From NCBI RefSeq assembly GCF_023715405.1, contig NZ_JAMBOC010000001.1, forward strand, positions 186,001 through 250,000: DNA of 64,000 nt, read 5' to 3'. Under the pieces are notes generated by a model. That model was not told the DNA's origin, made no database searches, and saw nothing but the letters and a program-made list of their open reading frames with translations. This DNA is from Solibacillus isronensis. GTDB lineage: Bacteria; Bacillota; Bacilli; Bacillales_A; Planococcaceae. The position numbers were made by a program, and so were the translations under genes. Below, piece after piece: positions 36,078 through 44,884 of the stretch (its first letter is position 1; every line of letters starts with the position of its first letter).

Positions 36078-36728
36078 TTGTATCACCCACAAATGATGTT
36101 TCAACCAGTCGCCAGTATACGGGAATTGACTGTTACTGGGAATGGTGAAATTATTGCTCAGCCTGATTATGCGCAAGTGCAAATCGAAGTTCGGACGCAA
36201 GGGGAAGATGTCAGCACGATTCAGCGGGAAAATGCGGTCATTATGAATCGTGTAATAGACTCACTAATCGCTTTAAAGATTCCAAAAGAATCGATTCAGA
36301 CGGCTGCTTATAATATCTTTCCAACCTACGATTTCATAGATGGAAGACAGGTGTTAAGGGGCTACGAAGTACAAAACGCCATAACAGTGAAAATAGCCGA
36401 TATTGGTCAAGTAGGTTCGGTAATTGATACGGCAATTCGAAACGGAGCAAACCATGTATCTGCTATCGAGTTTAAAATAACGGATACAGATGTTTACTAC
36501 AGGCAGGCACTTCAGTTTGCCCTGATTGATGCCGTGGGGAAAGCAACAGCTATGGCTAAAACGATGGGCGTTACATTACACATGGTGCCGGTGGAAATAA
36601 TCGAAGAGCAAACGATTGCTCCAATTCCGTATAAAGCGATGCAGTTAAGCAGCCAACAGGTAGTGACACCGATAGAACCTGGCACAATGACAGTAAGCGC
36701 ATCAGTTCGTGTAAAGTTTAGTTATTAG
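36078..36728 (+). CDS. SIMPL domain protein (DUF541)
   Basis: This 216-residue protein contains a SIMPL/DUF541 domain; the family has no settled biochemical role and some members bind RNA or act in stress. Recognisable parts are ELTVTGNGEIIAQPDYAQVQ, YNIFPTYDF, LRGYEVQNAITVKI and a final MTVSASVRVKFSY. There is no signal peptide, unlike many family members. The start is a TTG at 36078 with GAAAGGTGG upstream. It stands alone between the IS remnant and the YkvI-like gene. Confidence 0.78.
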   Translation: MYHPQMMFQPVASIRELTVTGNGEIIAQPDYAQVQIEVRTQGEDVSTIQRENAVIMNRVIDSLIALKIPKESIQTAAYNIFPTYDFIDGRQVLRGYEVQNAITVKIADIGQVGSVIDTAIRNGANHVSAIEFKITDTDVYYRQALQFALIDAVGKATAMAKTMGVTLHMVPVEIIEEQTIAPIPYKAMQLSSQQVVTPIEPGTMTVSASVRVKFSY

Positions 36729-36901
36729 AAAATTTATATTACATTCTATAATACTTTAACCGTCTAGAAAAATAGCGGTTAAGGTATTTTTTTATTGCGG
36801 CGATATTCATTCAAATTCTCTTCTTTTTATATTCAAGCATGTTTTCTATATGCCTGTACATAAAGTATCTATGATAAATAGAAATATAAAGAAGGTGCGA
36901 A

Positions 36902-37960
36902 TTGAAAAAGAGTATTCAAATTGCAGGGGCGTTTGTCAGTTTAGTTGTCGGTGCAGGATTTGCTTCAGGACAGGAAATAATGCAGTACTTTACAAGTTTT
37001 GGGTTAATGAGTGTTTTTGGCTGTATTGTAGCAACAATTATTTTTACGATGTTGGGGATGACGCTTGCACAGATTGGTTCAGATTTGCAGACGACTTCCC
37101 ATAAGGAAGGTATTCATTTTATCGGTGGACGCTTTTTTGGTCCGGTACTGGACCAGATGATTTCCTTTGTGCTGTTCGGCATTGCGGTTGTTATGCTGGC
37201 TGGAGCAGGCTCTACTTTTAATCAAATGTACAGTGTGGATGCTTCAATAGGAAGCTTGTTTATGGCAATACTTGTTGTAATTACACTGATGCTTAATGCA
37301 GAAAGTATCATTAAAATGCTGGCGGCTCTTATGCCATATTTACTCGGAATCATATTTATTCTATTAATTTATTCATTGTTTACGATGGAATATTCAGTGA
37401 GCGAGCTGAATGTAATCGCGAAAAGCCAGCCTTCTGCATCACCACATTGGTTTTCCAGCGCCGTTATATATGTTTCTTATAATATTGCGGCAGGTGCGGC
37501 AATGCTTATTGTAATGGGGGGAACGGCAACAAATAGAAATATTGCTAGAAGAGGCGGCGCGTTAGGAGGCATCATACTAGGGTTACTCATTTTACTAATT
37601 AATGTAGCTTTATTTGCCAAAATGGATATTGTGGCCGGAGTCGAAATGCCGACACTGGAACTTGCTAAACAAATTCATCCTACAGTTGGAATCATCATGT
37701 CCTTTGTGCTGTTAGCCATGATTTACAGTACCGCTGTAGGAACTCTTTATATACTGGCTGTTCGAATAGTAAAACAGGACCGTTTTGCATTTAAGGTCGT
37801 TATCAATCTCCTGTGTATTGTTGGCTTTGCGATTAGCTTAGTCGGTTTTACAACTTTGATCAGTAAGTTGTATGTCATCATGGGGTATTTAGGAATAGTT
37901 CTGATTCTTTTTATCATGATTTCAGCATTATTCAAATCGAGTGGTCGGAAGGTGAGTTGA
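36902..37960 (+). CDS. ykvI: YkvI-family membrane transporter
   Basis: This 352-residue protein has about ten transmembrane segments and resembles B. subtilis YkvI, a member of the APC superfamily with unknown substrate. It begins IQIAGAFVSLVVGAGFASGQ, the glycine-rich first helix of the family, and includes FSSAVIYVSYNIAAGAAMLI. The start is a TTG at 36902 after AGAAGGTG. No partner gene suggests its substrate. Confidence 0.75.
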   Translation: MKKSIQIAGAFVSLVVGAGFASGQEIMQYFTSFGLMSVFGCIVATIIFTMLGMTLAQIGSDLQTTSHKEGIHFIGGRFFGPVLDQMISFVLFGIAVVMLAGAGSTFNQMYSVDASIGSLFMAILVVITLMLNAESIIKMLAALMPYLLGIIFILLIYSLFTMEYSVSELNVIAKSQPSASPHWFSSAVIYVSYNIAAGAAMLIVMGGTATNRNIARRGGALGGIILGLLILLINVALFAKMDIVAGVEMPTLELAKQIHPTVGIIMSFVLLAMIYSTAVGTLYILAVRIVKQDRFAFKVVINLLCIVGFAISLVGFTTLISKLYVIMGYLGIVLILFIMISALFKSSGRKVS

Positions 37961-38274
37961 ATGCCGAAGACTCCTTAGTAGCCGCAAGATTGTCAGAAAG
38001 ACCTGAAGTATATTAGTCGGCTTTTTAATATCAAGATGTCAAAGTGAGTTCTGAATTTGCTATTAAATAATTTATGGTTAAGAACTTACTTTGATTTCAT
38101 TGGAAAATGAAAGGACATAGGTTATTAATATTTTCAAAATGAAGATACATAAAATGAGATAGTTTACTTATTTAAAATTTAATACTTAGTATAAACTCCC
38201 TCTTTTATTGGATCCTTATTGACCTGATTAATTAAGGTTATATAGTATTGAGATGAAATGGAGGTATTCACCGC
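37961..38274. other. Intergenic region with a long inverted repeat
   Basis: No gene is seen. A GCCGA/TCGGC hairpin followed by five T near 37963-38026 may end the YkvI-like gene. A second stem pairs TCAAAGTGAGTTCT with AGAACTTACTTTGA (38038-38095, loop about 25). The right end carries the GGAGGT ribosome site of the next gene. Confidence 0.45.
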
Positions 38275-39060
38275 ATGCTAAAAAAACTATCCGAACAAGA
38301 TTTCGCAGTATTACGAGGACCACTGGAGTCTGGTAGACAAAGTCCGAATTCGTTGGCATCTGTGCTTGTATTAGGGATTTTCCTGCAGGCACTGTTTTTC
38401 TATCTAACTTATAATATTGCAGGTAAATACACAATCTATCCAAATTTCGAAAGCATTAAAACAATTCATATGTGGCTTACAGGAATCATTATTTTATTGT
38501 CCCTTCTATTCGCTATTCCTGTCGTTTTTAAAAAGATGGAGAAGCTGCAGTACTTCCTGTCGATTATCATGACACAAAACTTTTCCGTATTTTTCTTCCT
38601 GTCCCCATTATTTCTTTTAGGGGAACAGGACGGTGCAACAGTTGAATCGCTACTAAACTTAACTTGGATTACACTTTCCATCACAGGCCTGTTGTTTATC
38701 GCTACATGGATCCGCTTTTATTTACTTCTTAAAAAAGGGCATTACCGGACAGGATCAAGAAGTGAAGAAATACGTGGTAAATTTGAAACGAAATCGTATA
38801 TTCCGATTGCAATCATCGGCAGTACAGCGCTTGTTTTTCTTATCCAATTTGTCATGAAAACAGGTTCGTCCGATTTATTTGAAACAATCATGCTTGTCTT
38901 TTTACCATTCGGTATTTTTTATACACTCATTTTCGTATTGCCGGAGCAGCTAGTCATACTCTATTGTAAAATCCGATTTAAAAGCTTCAACTTTGATATA
39001 AACGGTTATCTGAACACGGGAAGAGCAGTCAAAAATAATAGAAAAGTAAAACAAAGTTAG
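38275..39060 (+). CDS. Multi-pass membrane protein of unknown function
   Basis: I do not recognise the family. The 261-residue protein has about six hydrophobic segments (first ASVLVLGIFLQALFFYLTYN, last FLPFGIFYTLIFVLPEQLVI), a polar N terminus and a lysine-rich C terminus (KNNRKVKQS). GGAGGT precedes the ATG with a rather long gap. It lies upstream of the toxin island in the same direction, but nothing in its sequence ties it to toxin secretion. Confidence 0.65.
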   Translation: MLKKLSEQDFAVLRGPLESGRQSPNSLASVLVLGIFLQALFFYLTYNIAGKYTIYPNFESIKTIHMWLTGIIILLSLLFAIPVVFKKMEKLQYFLSIIMTQNFSVFFFLSPLFLLGEQDGATVESLLNLTWITLSITGLLFIATWIRFYLLLKKGHYRTGSRSEEIRGKFETKSYIPIAIIGSTALVFLIQFVMKTGSSDLFETIMLVFLPFGIFYTLIFVLPEQLVILYCKIRFKSFNFDINGYLNTGRAVKNNRKVKQS

Positions 39061-39111
39061 GAGGACATGGTCGTATGAGGTTTACAAGTATAGAGAATTA
39101 GGGGTGTTTAT

Positions 39112-39576
39112 GTGAAGGTATTTGAGGATTATTTTTCAGAATTACAAACAGACATGGTGGCTATTTGTTTAGAGTACGTCGATAATAAAGCAGATGAGAT
39201 CTTTATTTATTGTTCATATGAACCCAAAATGTATGTTTTTGATTTTTTCTATAAAATTAATGGTAAGGTTGTTCATAACCATCCACTCAACGAGACTGTA
39301 AAAGGATCGAATAGTCCACAAAATCAGGTTTATGATGTTTCTAAAGAAAGACAAAAGGCTGCACTAAGAATTGGTAATCAAAATTTAAAGCATATTCATA
39401 AAAAATGTGAAGAGTTCAAAAAAGATATGCCGACAGAAATGAAACTTTATTATAATGTAAAACAAAATAGCTTAAAAGGAAAATATAGATATGAGTTAGT
39501 TTATTCGAATGATGACAAACTATTACCAGATGATATTTTTGATTTATGGTTTGAAGAAGTGAAGGGAAATAATTAG
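39112..39576 (+). CDS. YezG/DUF600-like immunity protein
   Basis: This 154-residue acidic protein resembles the YezG/DUF600 family of immunity proteins linked to LXG toxins. Family-like parts are EIFIYCSYEPKMYVFDFFYK, INGKVVHNHPLNE, MPTEMKLYYNVKQNSLKGKY and YSNDDKLLPDDIFDLWFEEV. The start is a GTG at 39112 after TAGGGGTG. No toxin gene precedes it, so it looks like an orphan left after loss of its LXG partner. The terminator behind it has almost the same sequence as the one behind the PoNi-like gene at 43452, which supports a common cassette origin. Confidence 0.65.
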   Translation: MKVFEDYFSELQTDMVAICLEYVDNKADEIFIYCSYEPKMYVFDFFYKINGKVVHNHPLNETVKGSNSPQNQVYDVSKERQKAALRIGNQNLKHIHKKCEEFKKDMPTEMKLYYNVKQNSLKGKYRYELVYSNDDKLLPDDIFDLWFEEVKGNN

Positions 39577-39585
39577 TAAAACAAG

Positions 39586-39623
39586 ACCTTGATTGGCTAT
39601 ATGCCTTTCAAGGTTTCTTTTTT
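39586..39623 (+). terminator. Terminator after the YezG-like gene
   Basis: GACCTTGA (39585-39592) pairs with TCAAGGT (39608-39614), followed by TTTCTTTTTT. It is nearly identical to the hairpin at 43452-43488. Confidence 0.8.
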
Positions 39624-39821
39624 AGGTGAATACCTAGCGCCGAATAAAGCGCTATTATTTTTAAAATGTAGATAACCCCTGTATCCCTTTCCAAGCCTTG
39701 AAGTTTACATTCGTTGTAAAAATCGTGCTCTTATTTTCGTAAAGTACATCGATTAACTACAGGAGAAATAGCACTTTCATTTCTCGAACCGAATTAGTCG
39801 GGCTTTATTCGCCAAGCAGCA

Positions 39822-41204
39822 TTGGAAGGTGAAATCGAGCAAGGCCTTAATCGTGCCAAACAAGTGACAGAAGAGCTGACAGATGAAGCCAATAATATCA
39901 TGGACCAAGTGTCAGATATCGTGAGCTTGCCAAAATTGGATGATAGTGAAGTCCATCTGGGTGTACATGACGCGAAACGACATCGGGACGAAACCGTTGA
40001 AAAACTCATTGAATTTGACGTATCCCAAACAGATGCATTAACGACAATTCAAACAGACCTGATGCATATGAAAACATGGATTACCAACATAGAAACGATG
40101 ATGACAGAAGGGGTAACAGATGTTAACTTCCCGGCAGAACAATGGCAGTCATTCGCTAGTCAGAATCCGTTAATGATTGCACTGGCCTATCGAACGCAAT
40201 CGCTGGATCAAGTGATTAATATGAACCCACTATTTAATCCTGGAGGAATCGGAGGAGCGAATCCGTATACCCTCCCTGGTCTTTATCAAAATGGTCAGCA
40301 GCCTTTAGGTACTTTCGGTCTCAGCGGTGCAATGGTTTCAACGAATTTTGTATCATTTATGAAGCAACAAGAAAAAGAAATCGTAAAAGAGCTTTCCACT
40401 ACAGCCACAACAGTAGATAATGTGAAAGATGAGGGGAATGGTTTTCTTAATTTCCTAGGAGATGTCGGAAGTGGTGCTACAAAAGTCGGAAAAGGTTTGT
40501 TGGATTTCTTAATATTGGACGATGTGAACACGCTCGCTGACAAAGATGCATCATTACTAGATAAAGGAATTGCGTTAGCATCCTTCATTCCAGTAGGAAA
40601 AGTTTTGAAAATCCCGAAAGCGATTGATAAAATTGTAGATAGTAATGTGGGTGCGGTTGTTAAGAAGAGTGATGTAGATGAGGTTGTTGGTAAGGGGAAT
40701 ATAAAGCATTTACCAAGAATAAAAGAAGTTGAAGTTAATTTTAAAAGAAATGATAAACATGACTCCGAAGAATTTGCAAGACAATTGAAAGACCAAGAAA
40801 AAGGTATGAATGAACTTACAGTTGATGAGTATTTGAAAAATCGTGAGAAGTATATTGAACAAGGGCGTGCAATTGAAGGTAACGCTGCCCAACAAGCAGC
40901 TCGAGAAAAAGCATTAAATAAAAAGATAGAAGAATTGTTCGAAAATGGTATGTCATGGGAAGAAGCGGAGAAAAATGCAAATAGTTGGTTGAAATCGCAA
41001 GCAGCCCTCCATAATCCTGACCAAATTGCTGGAGGTAAACCGCTAAATATTGGTGGTATGGGAGATAAAAGAATAAATTCATCAATTGGATCACAATGGA
41101 AGTATAGAATTGATATTGTCGATGAACAAATAGGTGAACTAACTAAATCATTGACATCTGATCAGCGAAAGAATACTTATTTAAATGTTAAGCTGACACA
41201 TTAG
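39822..41204 (+). CDS. 5'-truncated LXG toxin with Ntox15 nuclease domain
   Basis: LXG toxins are type VII-secreted polymorphic toxins. The visible 460 residues begin inside the LXG domain (EGEIEQGLNRAKQV). The same frame continues upstream as SGFIRQAAL to an in-frame TAG at 39795-39797, and the first part of LXG is gone. A linker with VGKGLLDFLILDDVNTLADK follows. The C-terminal 150 residues match Novel toxin 15: MNELTVDEYLKNREKYIEQG, AAQQAAREKAL and the HxxD motif in ALHNPDQIAGGKPLNIGGMG. Ntox15 members such as Agrobacterium Tde1 are DNases. The TTG at 39822 has no good ribosome site, so the gene may be silent. The cognate immunity gene follows after 14 bases. Confidence 0.75.
   Translation: MEGEIEQGLNRAKQVTEELTDEANNIMDQVSDIVSLPKLDDSEVHLGVHDAKRHRDETVEKLIEFDVSQTDALTTIQTDLMHMKTWITNIETMMTEGVTDVNFPAEQWQSFASQNPLMIALAYRTQSLDQVINMNPLFNPGGIGGANPYTLPGLYQNGQQPLGTFGLSGAMVSTNFVSFMKQQEKEIVKELSTTATTVDNVKDEGNGFLNFLGDVGSGATKVGKGLLDFLILDDVNTLADKDASLLDKGIALASFIPVGKVLKIPKAIDKIVDSNVGAVVKKSDVDEVVGKGNIKHLPRIKEVEVNFKRNDKHDSEEFARQLKDQEKGMNELTVDEYLKNREKYIEQGRAIEGNAAQQAAREKALNKKIEELFENGMSWEEAEKNANSWLKSQAALHNPDQIAGGKPLNIGGMGDKRINSSIGSQWKYRIDIVDEQIGELTKSLTSDQRKNTYLNVKLTH
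40119..40697 (+). repeat. LXG linker repeat, copy 1 (579 bp)
   Basis: This part of the first toxin gene matches 41864-42442 without any insertion or deletion (constant offset of 1745 bases) and with only scattered substitutions. It encodes the region from DVNFPAEQWQSFASQ to DEVVGKG. Confidence 0.9.
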
Positions 41205-41218
41205 AGGAGGTTAACAAT

Positions 41219-41773
41219 TTGAGCTTATTTAAAGATTTTAAAAAAGTAAGTGAAGTTGAGGAATATACAATTAATAAATATAAGAATATGGTCCCAGAAG
41301 CTTTAATTGAAGTATGGAAATCATATGGGTATGGTACAATTATGAATGGATACTTAAAAATAATAAACCCTGATGAATTCAGCTCTTTAGTAAATGAGTC
41401 TTATTTAAGAAGTAAAGGGACAATACCTATTTTCAGTACATCCATGGGTGATCTAATACTTTTTGAAAAGGATGAAAATCAAGAATCCTATATTGTAACA
41501 ATAAACTACCGAAAAGGTAAAACAAAAGTTGTAGCTTCAAAATACTCCTTGTTTCTAAGATTTTTAGAGGAAGAGGCTTTTAGACAGAAGGCTTTAGATT
41601 GGCTTCCTTATCCAGAAGCAATAGAAAAATATGATGAACCAGAGTATGATGACTGCTTTGGCTATACTCCTTTACTAGGTTTAGGTGGAGCAGAAAAAGT
41701 AGAGAATCTAAAAAAAGTCAAATTGAAGGAACATATTCGTATTATTACTGAATTTATGGGTCCAGTGCAGTAA
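41219..41773 (+). CDS. Tdi1-like immunity protein (GAD-like plus DUF1851)
   Basis: This 184-residue protein resembles Tdi1, the immunity protein of the Ntox15 DNase Tde1. The N-terminal part fits a GAD-like region (VPEALIEVWKSYGYGTIMNG, YLKIINPDEF), and the C-terminal part fits DUF1851 (CFGYTPLLGLGGAEKVENLK). The TTG start at 41219 has AGAGGAGG upstream. It lies directly behind the Ntox15 toxin region, as expected for a toxin-immunity pair. It should bind and block that nuclease; this pairing is inferred from families and position. Confidence 0.8.
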   Translation: MSLFKDFKKVSEVEEYTINKYKNMVPEALIEVWKSYGYGTIMNGYLKIINPDEFSSLVNESYLRSKGTIPIFSTSMGDLILFEKDENQESYIVTINYRKGKTKVVASKYSLFLRFLEEEAFRQKALDWLPYPEAIEKYDEPEYDDCFGYTPLLGLGGAEKVENLKKVKLKEHIRIITEFMGPVQ

Positions 41774-41804
41774 TGTACAGGAAATATGGTTAGAGTTAAC
41801 TATG

Positions 41805-41843
41805 AGCACTTGATTGTCTATATTAGGCGACGAGTGCTTTTTT
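41805..41843 (+). terminator. Terminator of the Ntox15/Tdi1 cassette
   Basis: AGCACTTG (41805-41812) pairs with CGAGTGCT (41831-41838), followed by T residues. It lies before copy 2 of the linker repeat, so the second cassette is cut off from upstream transcription. Confidence 0.7.
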
Positions 41844-41863
41844 ATGTTTTCAATATTCATACC

Positions 41864-42442
41864 GATGTTAACTTCCCGGCAGAACAATGGCAGTCATTTG
41901 CTAGTCAGAATCCGTTAATGATTGCACTGGCCTATCGAACGCAATCGCTGGATCAAGTGATTAATATGAATCCATTATTTAATCCTGGAGGAATCGGAGG
42001 AGCGAATCCTTACACACTTTCGGGTCTTTATCTAACCGGTCAACAGCCTTTAGGTACTTTCGGGCTCAGCGGTGCAATGGTTTCAACAAATTTCGTTTCA
42101 TTTATGAAGCAAAAAGAAAAAGAAATCGCAAAAAATCTTTCCGCTACAGCCCCAAAAGTAGATGATGTAAATAAAGCGGGGAATGGTTTTCTTGATTTCC
42201 TAGGAGATGTGGGAAGTGGCGCTACAAAAGTCGGAAAAGGTTTGTTGGATTTCTTAATATTGGACGACGTGAACACGCTAGCTGATAAAAATGCTTCGGG
42301 CCTTGCTAAAGGTATTGCGTTAGCATCCTTCATCCCGATAGGAAAAGTTTTGAAAATCCCTAAAGCAATTGATAAAATTGTTGATAGTAACGTGGGTGAG
42401 GTTGTTATGAAGAGTGACTTGGATGAGGTTGTTGGGAAGGGT
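41864..42442 (+). repeat. LXG linker repeat, copy 2 (579 bp)
   Basis: This is the second copy of the toxin linker found at 40119-40697. It enters abruptly after a terminator, with no start codon or ribosome site of its own. Confidence 0.9.
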
Positions 42443-42673
42443 TCCGGTAAATCCGGAAAGGTAAATCAGACGCAATTAAAGATTATAGATGAGGTAGAAA
42501 CCAGAAAGAGCTCTTTAAAAACCAACAAACATAAAGGGAATTACGGCGAAATGAAGATGGTTGTTCATTATGAAAGCAACGGCTATAAAGGCATCGACGG
42601 TGTTTATGAAGATTCAAATCCTCCGCCACAATTTATAATTGCAGAAGCGAAATGTCTTAGAATCAGTCCTTGA
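41864..42673 (+). pseudogene. Orphan LXG cassette with broken PoNe-type nuclease domain
   Basis: The fragment starts with the linker repeat and then changes to a different toxin end: KIIDEVETRKSSLKTNKHKG, NYGEMKMVVHYESNGYKG, and IDGVYEDSNPPPQFIIAEAK, whose Asp and ExK fit a PD-(D/E)XK nuclease of the PoNe type. It then breaks: the frame stops at 42671-42673 after CLRISP, while another frame gives VLESVLDSAEKVKK, which looks like the original C terminus. A segment before IDGVYE also seems missing by comparison with relatives. An ATG at 41786 is in frame but precedes the terminator at 41805, so I do not regard it as a real start. Confidence 0.65.
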
Positions 42674-42709
42674 CTCTGCTGAAAAAGTGAAAAAATAAAG
42701 GAGCTACTT

Positions 42710-43423
42710 ATGAGAGATAAATTAAAAGATCGAGAATATTTTAATGGTTATATAGATTATCAAAATCAACGAATAGATAAATTTGAAGGTTTATTAGAAC
42801 AATTAATAAATGAAAAGGGAACAGAATTTAAGGGAGTTAGAACGGGCAAGTTATCCCTAGTGAATTTTTATCTCGATAAGATGAATGCTTTGTATTCTCT
42901 AGGGGCCCCCGTTAAAGAAATAAAGCAGTTATTTCCTAAGGTTATTCAGTATTTTACAGATATATGGAATAAAGAAGGCAGTTATTCAAATTTATTAAAG
43001 ATAGTGTCTTTAGCAATTTTATTTAACATTTCTAAAGATCAGTTAAAAGGTTTATTAGATTTAATAAAAAAAGAACAGTTAGATGATAAATTGATCGATT
43101 TTTTAGTGCAGTATATTGATTTAGACTGGGAAAATAACGGATCGGAATACCTGTTTTCAAATCCATATGGATATGTTCAAAATATTATTGAGGCGGAAAA
43201 TCAAAATACAGCTTTGGAGTTGTTAAAAGTTTATCTGGAAAAAGAATGGTATAAAGGGCACAATGAAACAGGATGGTATGAATCGCATAAAGGCAATAAA
43301 GATATCTATAGTGGCTATTGGAGCTATGAAAGTGGTGCAGTTGCAAAAATCCTTCGATTAGATGATACGCAATTAAGAGAAGGTCCATACTATCCTTATG
43401 ATTTGGTTCATTTTGAAGAATGA
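42710..43423 (+). CDS. PoNi-like immunity protein (DUF1910/DUF1911)
   Basis: This 237-residue, mostly helical protein resembles the DUF1910/DUF1911 immunity proteins (PoNi) that neutralise PoNe DNases. The N-terminal helical part includes REYFNGYIDYQNQRIDKFEG. The C-terminal part has VYLEKEWYKGHNETGWYESH and the typical end YSGYWSYESGAVAKILRLDD with YYPYDLVHF. It follows the broken PoNe-type cassette. AAAGGAG lies before its ATG. It remains intact although its toxin partner is destroyed, so it may still protect against kin. Confidence 0.78.
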   Translation: MRDKLKDREYFNGYIDYQNQRIDKFEGLLEQLINEKGTEFKGVRTGKLSLVNFYLDKMNALYSLGAPVKEIKQLFPKVIQYFTDIWNKEGSYSNLLKIVSLAILFNISKDQLKGLLDLIKKEQLDDKLIDFLVQYIDLDWENNGSEYLFSNPYGYVQNIIEAENQNTALELLKVYLEKEWYKGHNETGWYESHKGNKDIYSGYWSYESGAVAKILRLDDTQLREGPYYPYDLVHFEE

Positions 43424-43451
43424 TAATATAAATATAATTCATTAATATAGC

Positions 43452-43488
43452 ACCTTGATTGGCAATTGCCTTTCAAGGTTTCTTTTTT
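43452..43488 (+). terminator. Terminator after the PoNi-like gene
   Basis: ACCTTGA (43452-43458) pairs with TCAAGGT (43473-43479), followed by TTCTTTTTT. It is nearly the same sequence as at 39586-39623. Confidence 0.8.
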
Positions 43489-43670
43489 GTGGGTCTGCCC
43501 AGTAAAATGGAAAGTGAGGCTTGTAATTATTTTTATAAAACATTACTGTAATTTTGAGCATATCGTAAGGTCGGATAAGAAATTAAAACTAGCTGGTATG
43601 ATAATGCCGACCTTCCTACATTGAAATTGTATTACTGAAGGATTTGAATCTAGTTCAGAGGTGAAAAAAG

Positions 43671-44141
43671 GTGGAAAATAAAAAAGATATACTAAGTAAA
43701 GAATATGTATTAAATCATGGTATAAATTTTGATGAAGAATTATGGTTTACCTCGTACGGCGACGAAGTACTAGACAATCCAGAAGATGAGGGCGGAAAAC
43801 CTTTTACAGGTTTGGCTTACGAATTATATGACAAGGGTAATATTGCGTATTATTGTTATTATAAAAATGGCTTTAAAGAAGGGGATTATATCAAATTTCA
43901 CAATAATGGAAAAGTGAAATCTTCAGATTACATGGTAAAAGGACAAACGAGGGGTATAAGAAAAATTTGGTATGAAAGTGAAGAACTTAAATTTTTGGGA
44001 GAGTATAAATTTGGTATTTGTTTGAAAAATACTGAATGGGATAAGCAAGGAAACATAATCGGAATAAAAGATACCCCGACAAAAGATGAAGTTGAACTAA
44101 TTGCCCAATTTTCTGAAGATAATGAGGATGTATATGTTTGA
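43671..44141 (+). CDS. MORN/YwqK-like immunity-type protein
   Basis: This 156-residue acidic protein has MORN-like repeats of the YwqK type: PFTGLAYELYDKGNIAYYCY, then YKNGFKEGDYIKFHNNGKVK and RKIWYESEELKFLGEYKFG. Such proteins often sit in polymorphic toxin islands and are annotated as antitoxins. The GTG at 43671 follows AGAGGTG. No toxin precedes it here, so it may be another orphan immunity gene. A role outside immunity cannot be excluded. Confidence 0.6.
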   Translation: MENKKDILSKEYVLNHGINFDEELWFTSYGDEVLDNPEDEGGKPFTGLAYELYDKGNIAYYCYYKNGFKEGDYIKFHNNGKVKSSDYMVKGQTRGIRKIWYESEELKFLGEYKFGICLKNTEWDKQGNIIGIKDTPTKDEVELIAQFSEDNEDVYV

Positions 44142-44239
44142 CGAAAATATATTAATCGAGGGCATTTTAGTGATTTCTAAGTAATGATTACAGTTCGAAA
44201 ACGTTGAGTAAGAAAAATAATAACACGGAGTTGAAACAT

Positions 44240-44776
44240 ATGTTATTAGTACCTAAAGCACTTGAGAATATTATTGTAGGGGTATTAATTAATAATCATT
44301 TCAAATGGTATGTTTCCAAAAAAGATATTTGGTTTTTAGATAGAAAAAAACTAGAAGAGGCATATAAAAAGAAATTTAAAGAAATGGGAATTGCATATAC
44401 TGGTCCATTTATCGAAGAAGATGATGAAAGGAAAGGCATAGATATATTAGATGAGGATTCATATGCAGAATTTGCGCCAAGGATGGCAAAGTATGCTGTT
44501 TCAGCAAAAGAATTAAGAGAAAGGCTTAAGTTAAATTTACTTACTGAAACGAAAGAGGATACTTTTTATAGTTTTATGCCTTCTTTATTCGTAAATTTCG
44601 ATAAAAGAGGGTTGTACTCCCTTTATTCAGAACCAGCTTCCTACGAGGATTTTGTACCTGAAAATTGGACAGGACGCTACGAAGATTTTTTATCATACAT
44701 AGATAGAGCAGAAAAGTACTGGTATGATGAAAATGAGATTGTCCTATTAAATTTTGAGGGAGGCAGTTGCAATTGA
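44240..44776 (+). CDS. Hypothetical protein of the toxin island
   Basis: I do not recognise a named family. The 178-residue acidic protein contains HFKWYVSKKDIWFLDRKKLE, then GIDILDEDSYAEFAPRMAKY and a C-terminal part FVNFDKRGLYSLYSEPASYE with EDFVPENWTGRYEDF. Proteins of this look occur as immunity-type genes near LXG toxins, but this is a weak recollection. I start at the ATG at 44240, nine bases after CGGAG; the TTG at 44204 lacks a ribosome site. The stop codon falls inside the following terminator hairpin. Confidence 0.6.
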   Translation: MLLVPKALENIIVGVLINNHFKWYVSKKDIWFLDRKKLEEAYKKKFKEMGIAYTGPFIEEDDERKGIDILDEDSYAEFAPRMAKYAVSAKELRERLKLNLLTETKEDTFYSFMPSLFVNFDKRGLYSLYSEPASYEDFVPENWTGRYEDFLSYIDRAEKYWYDENEIVLLNFEGGSCN

Positions 44777-44789
44777 CTGCTTCTTTTTT
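44759..44789 (+). terminator. Terminator overlapping a stop codon
   Basis: GAGGCAGT-type arm (44760-44767) pairs with ACTGCTTC (44776-44783), followed by six T. It closely resembles the terminator at 34685. Confidence 0.75.
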
Positions 44790-44847
44790 GTTATCCATAA
44801 TTATTCGGACGGATAAATGAGCACCGGTAAAAGGGTAAGAAAAACAA

Positions 44848-44884
44848 AAGCCGAATGCGCTAAGAAAGCGAATTCGGCTTATTT
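44848..44884 (+). terminator. Hairpin at the end of the toxin island
   Basis: AAGCCGAATGCGC (44848-44860) pairs with GCGAATTCGGCTT (44868-44880) with one mismatch, followed by ATTT. Confidence 0.6.

Noticed and set aside
41786-41863. ATG 41786 as a true start for the second toxin cassette
   Set aside because: A terminator hairpin (41805-41843) lies inside the proposed N terminus, and homology begins only at 41864.
44204-44239. TTG 44204 as start of the last toxin-island gene
   Set aside because: No ribosome site precedes it, while CGGAG is well placed before ATG 44240.
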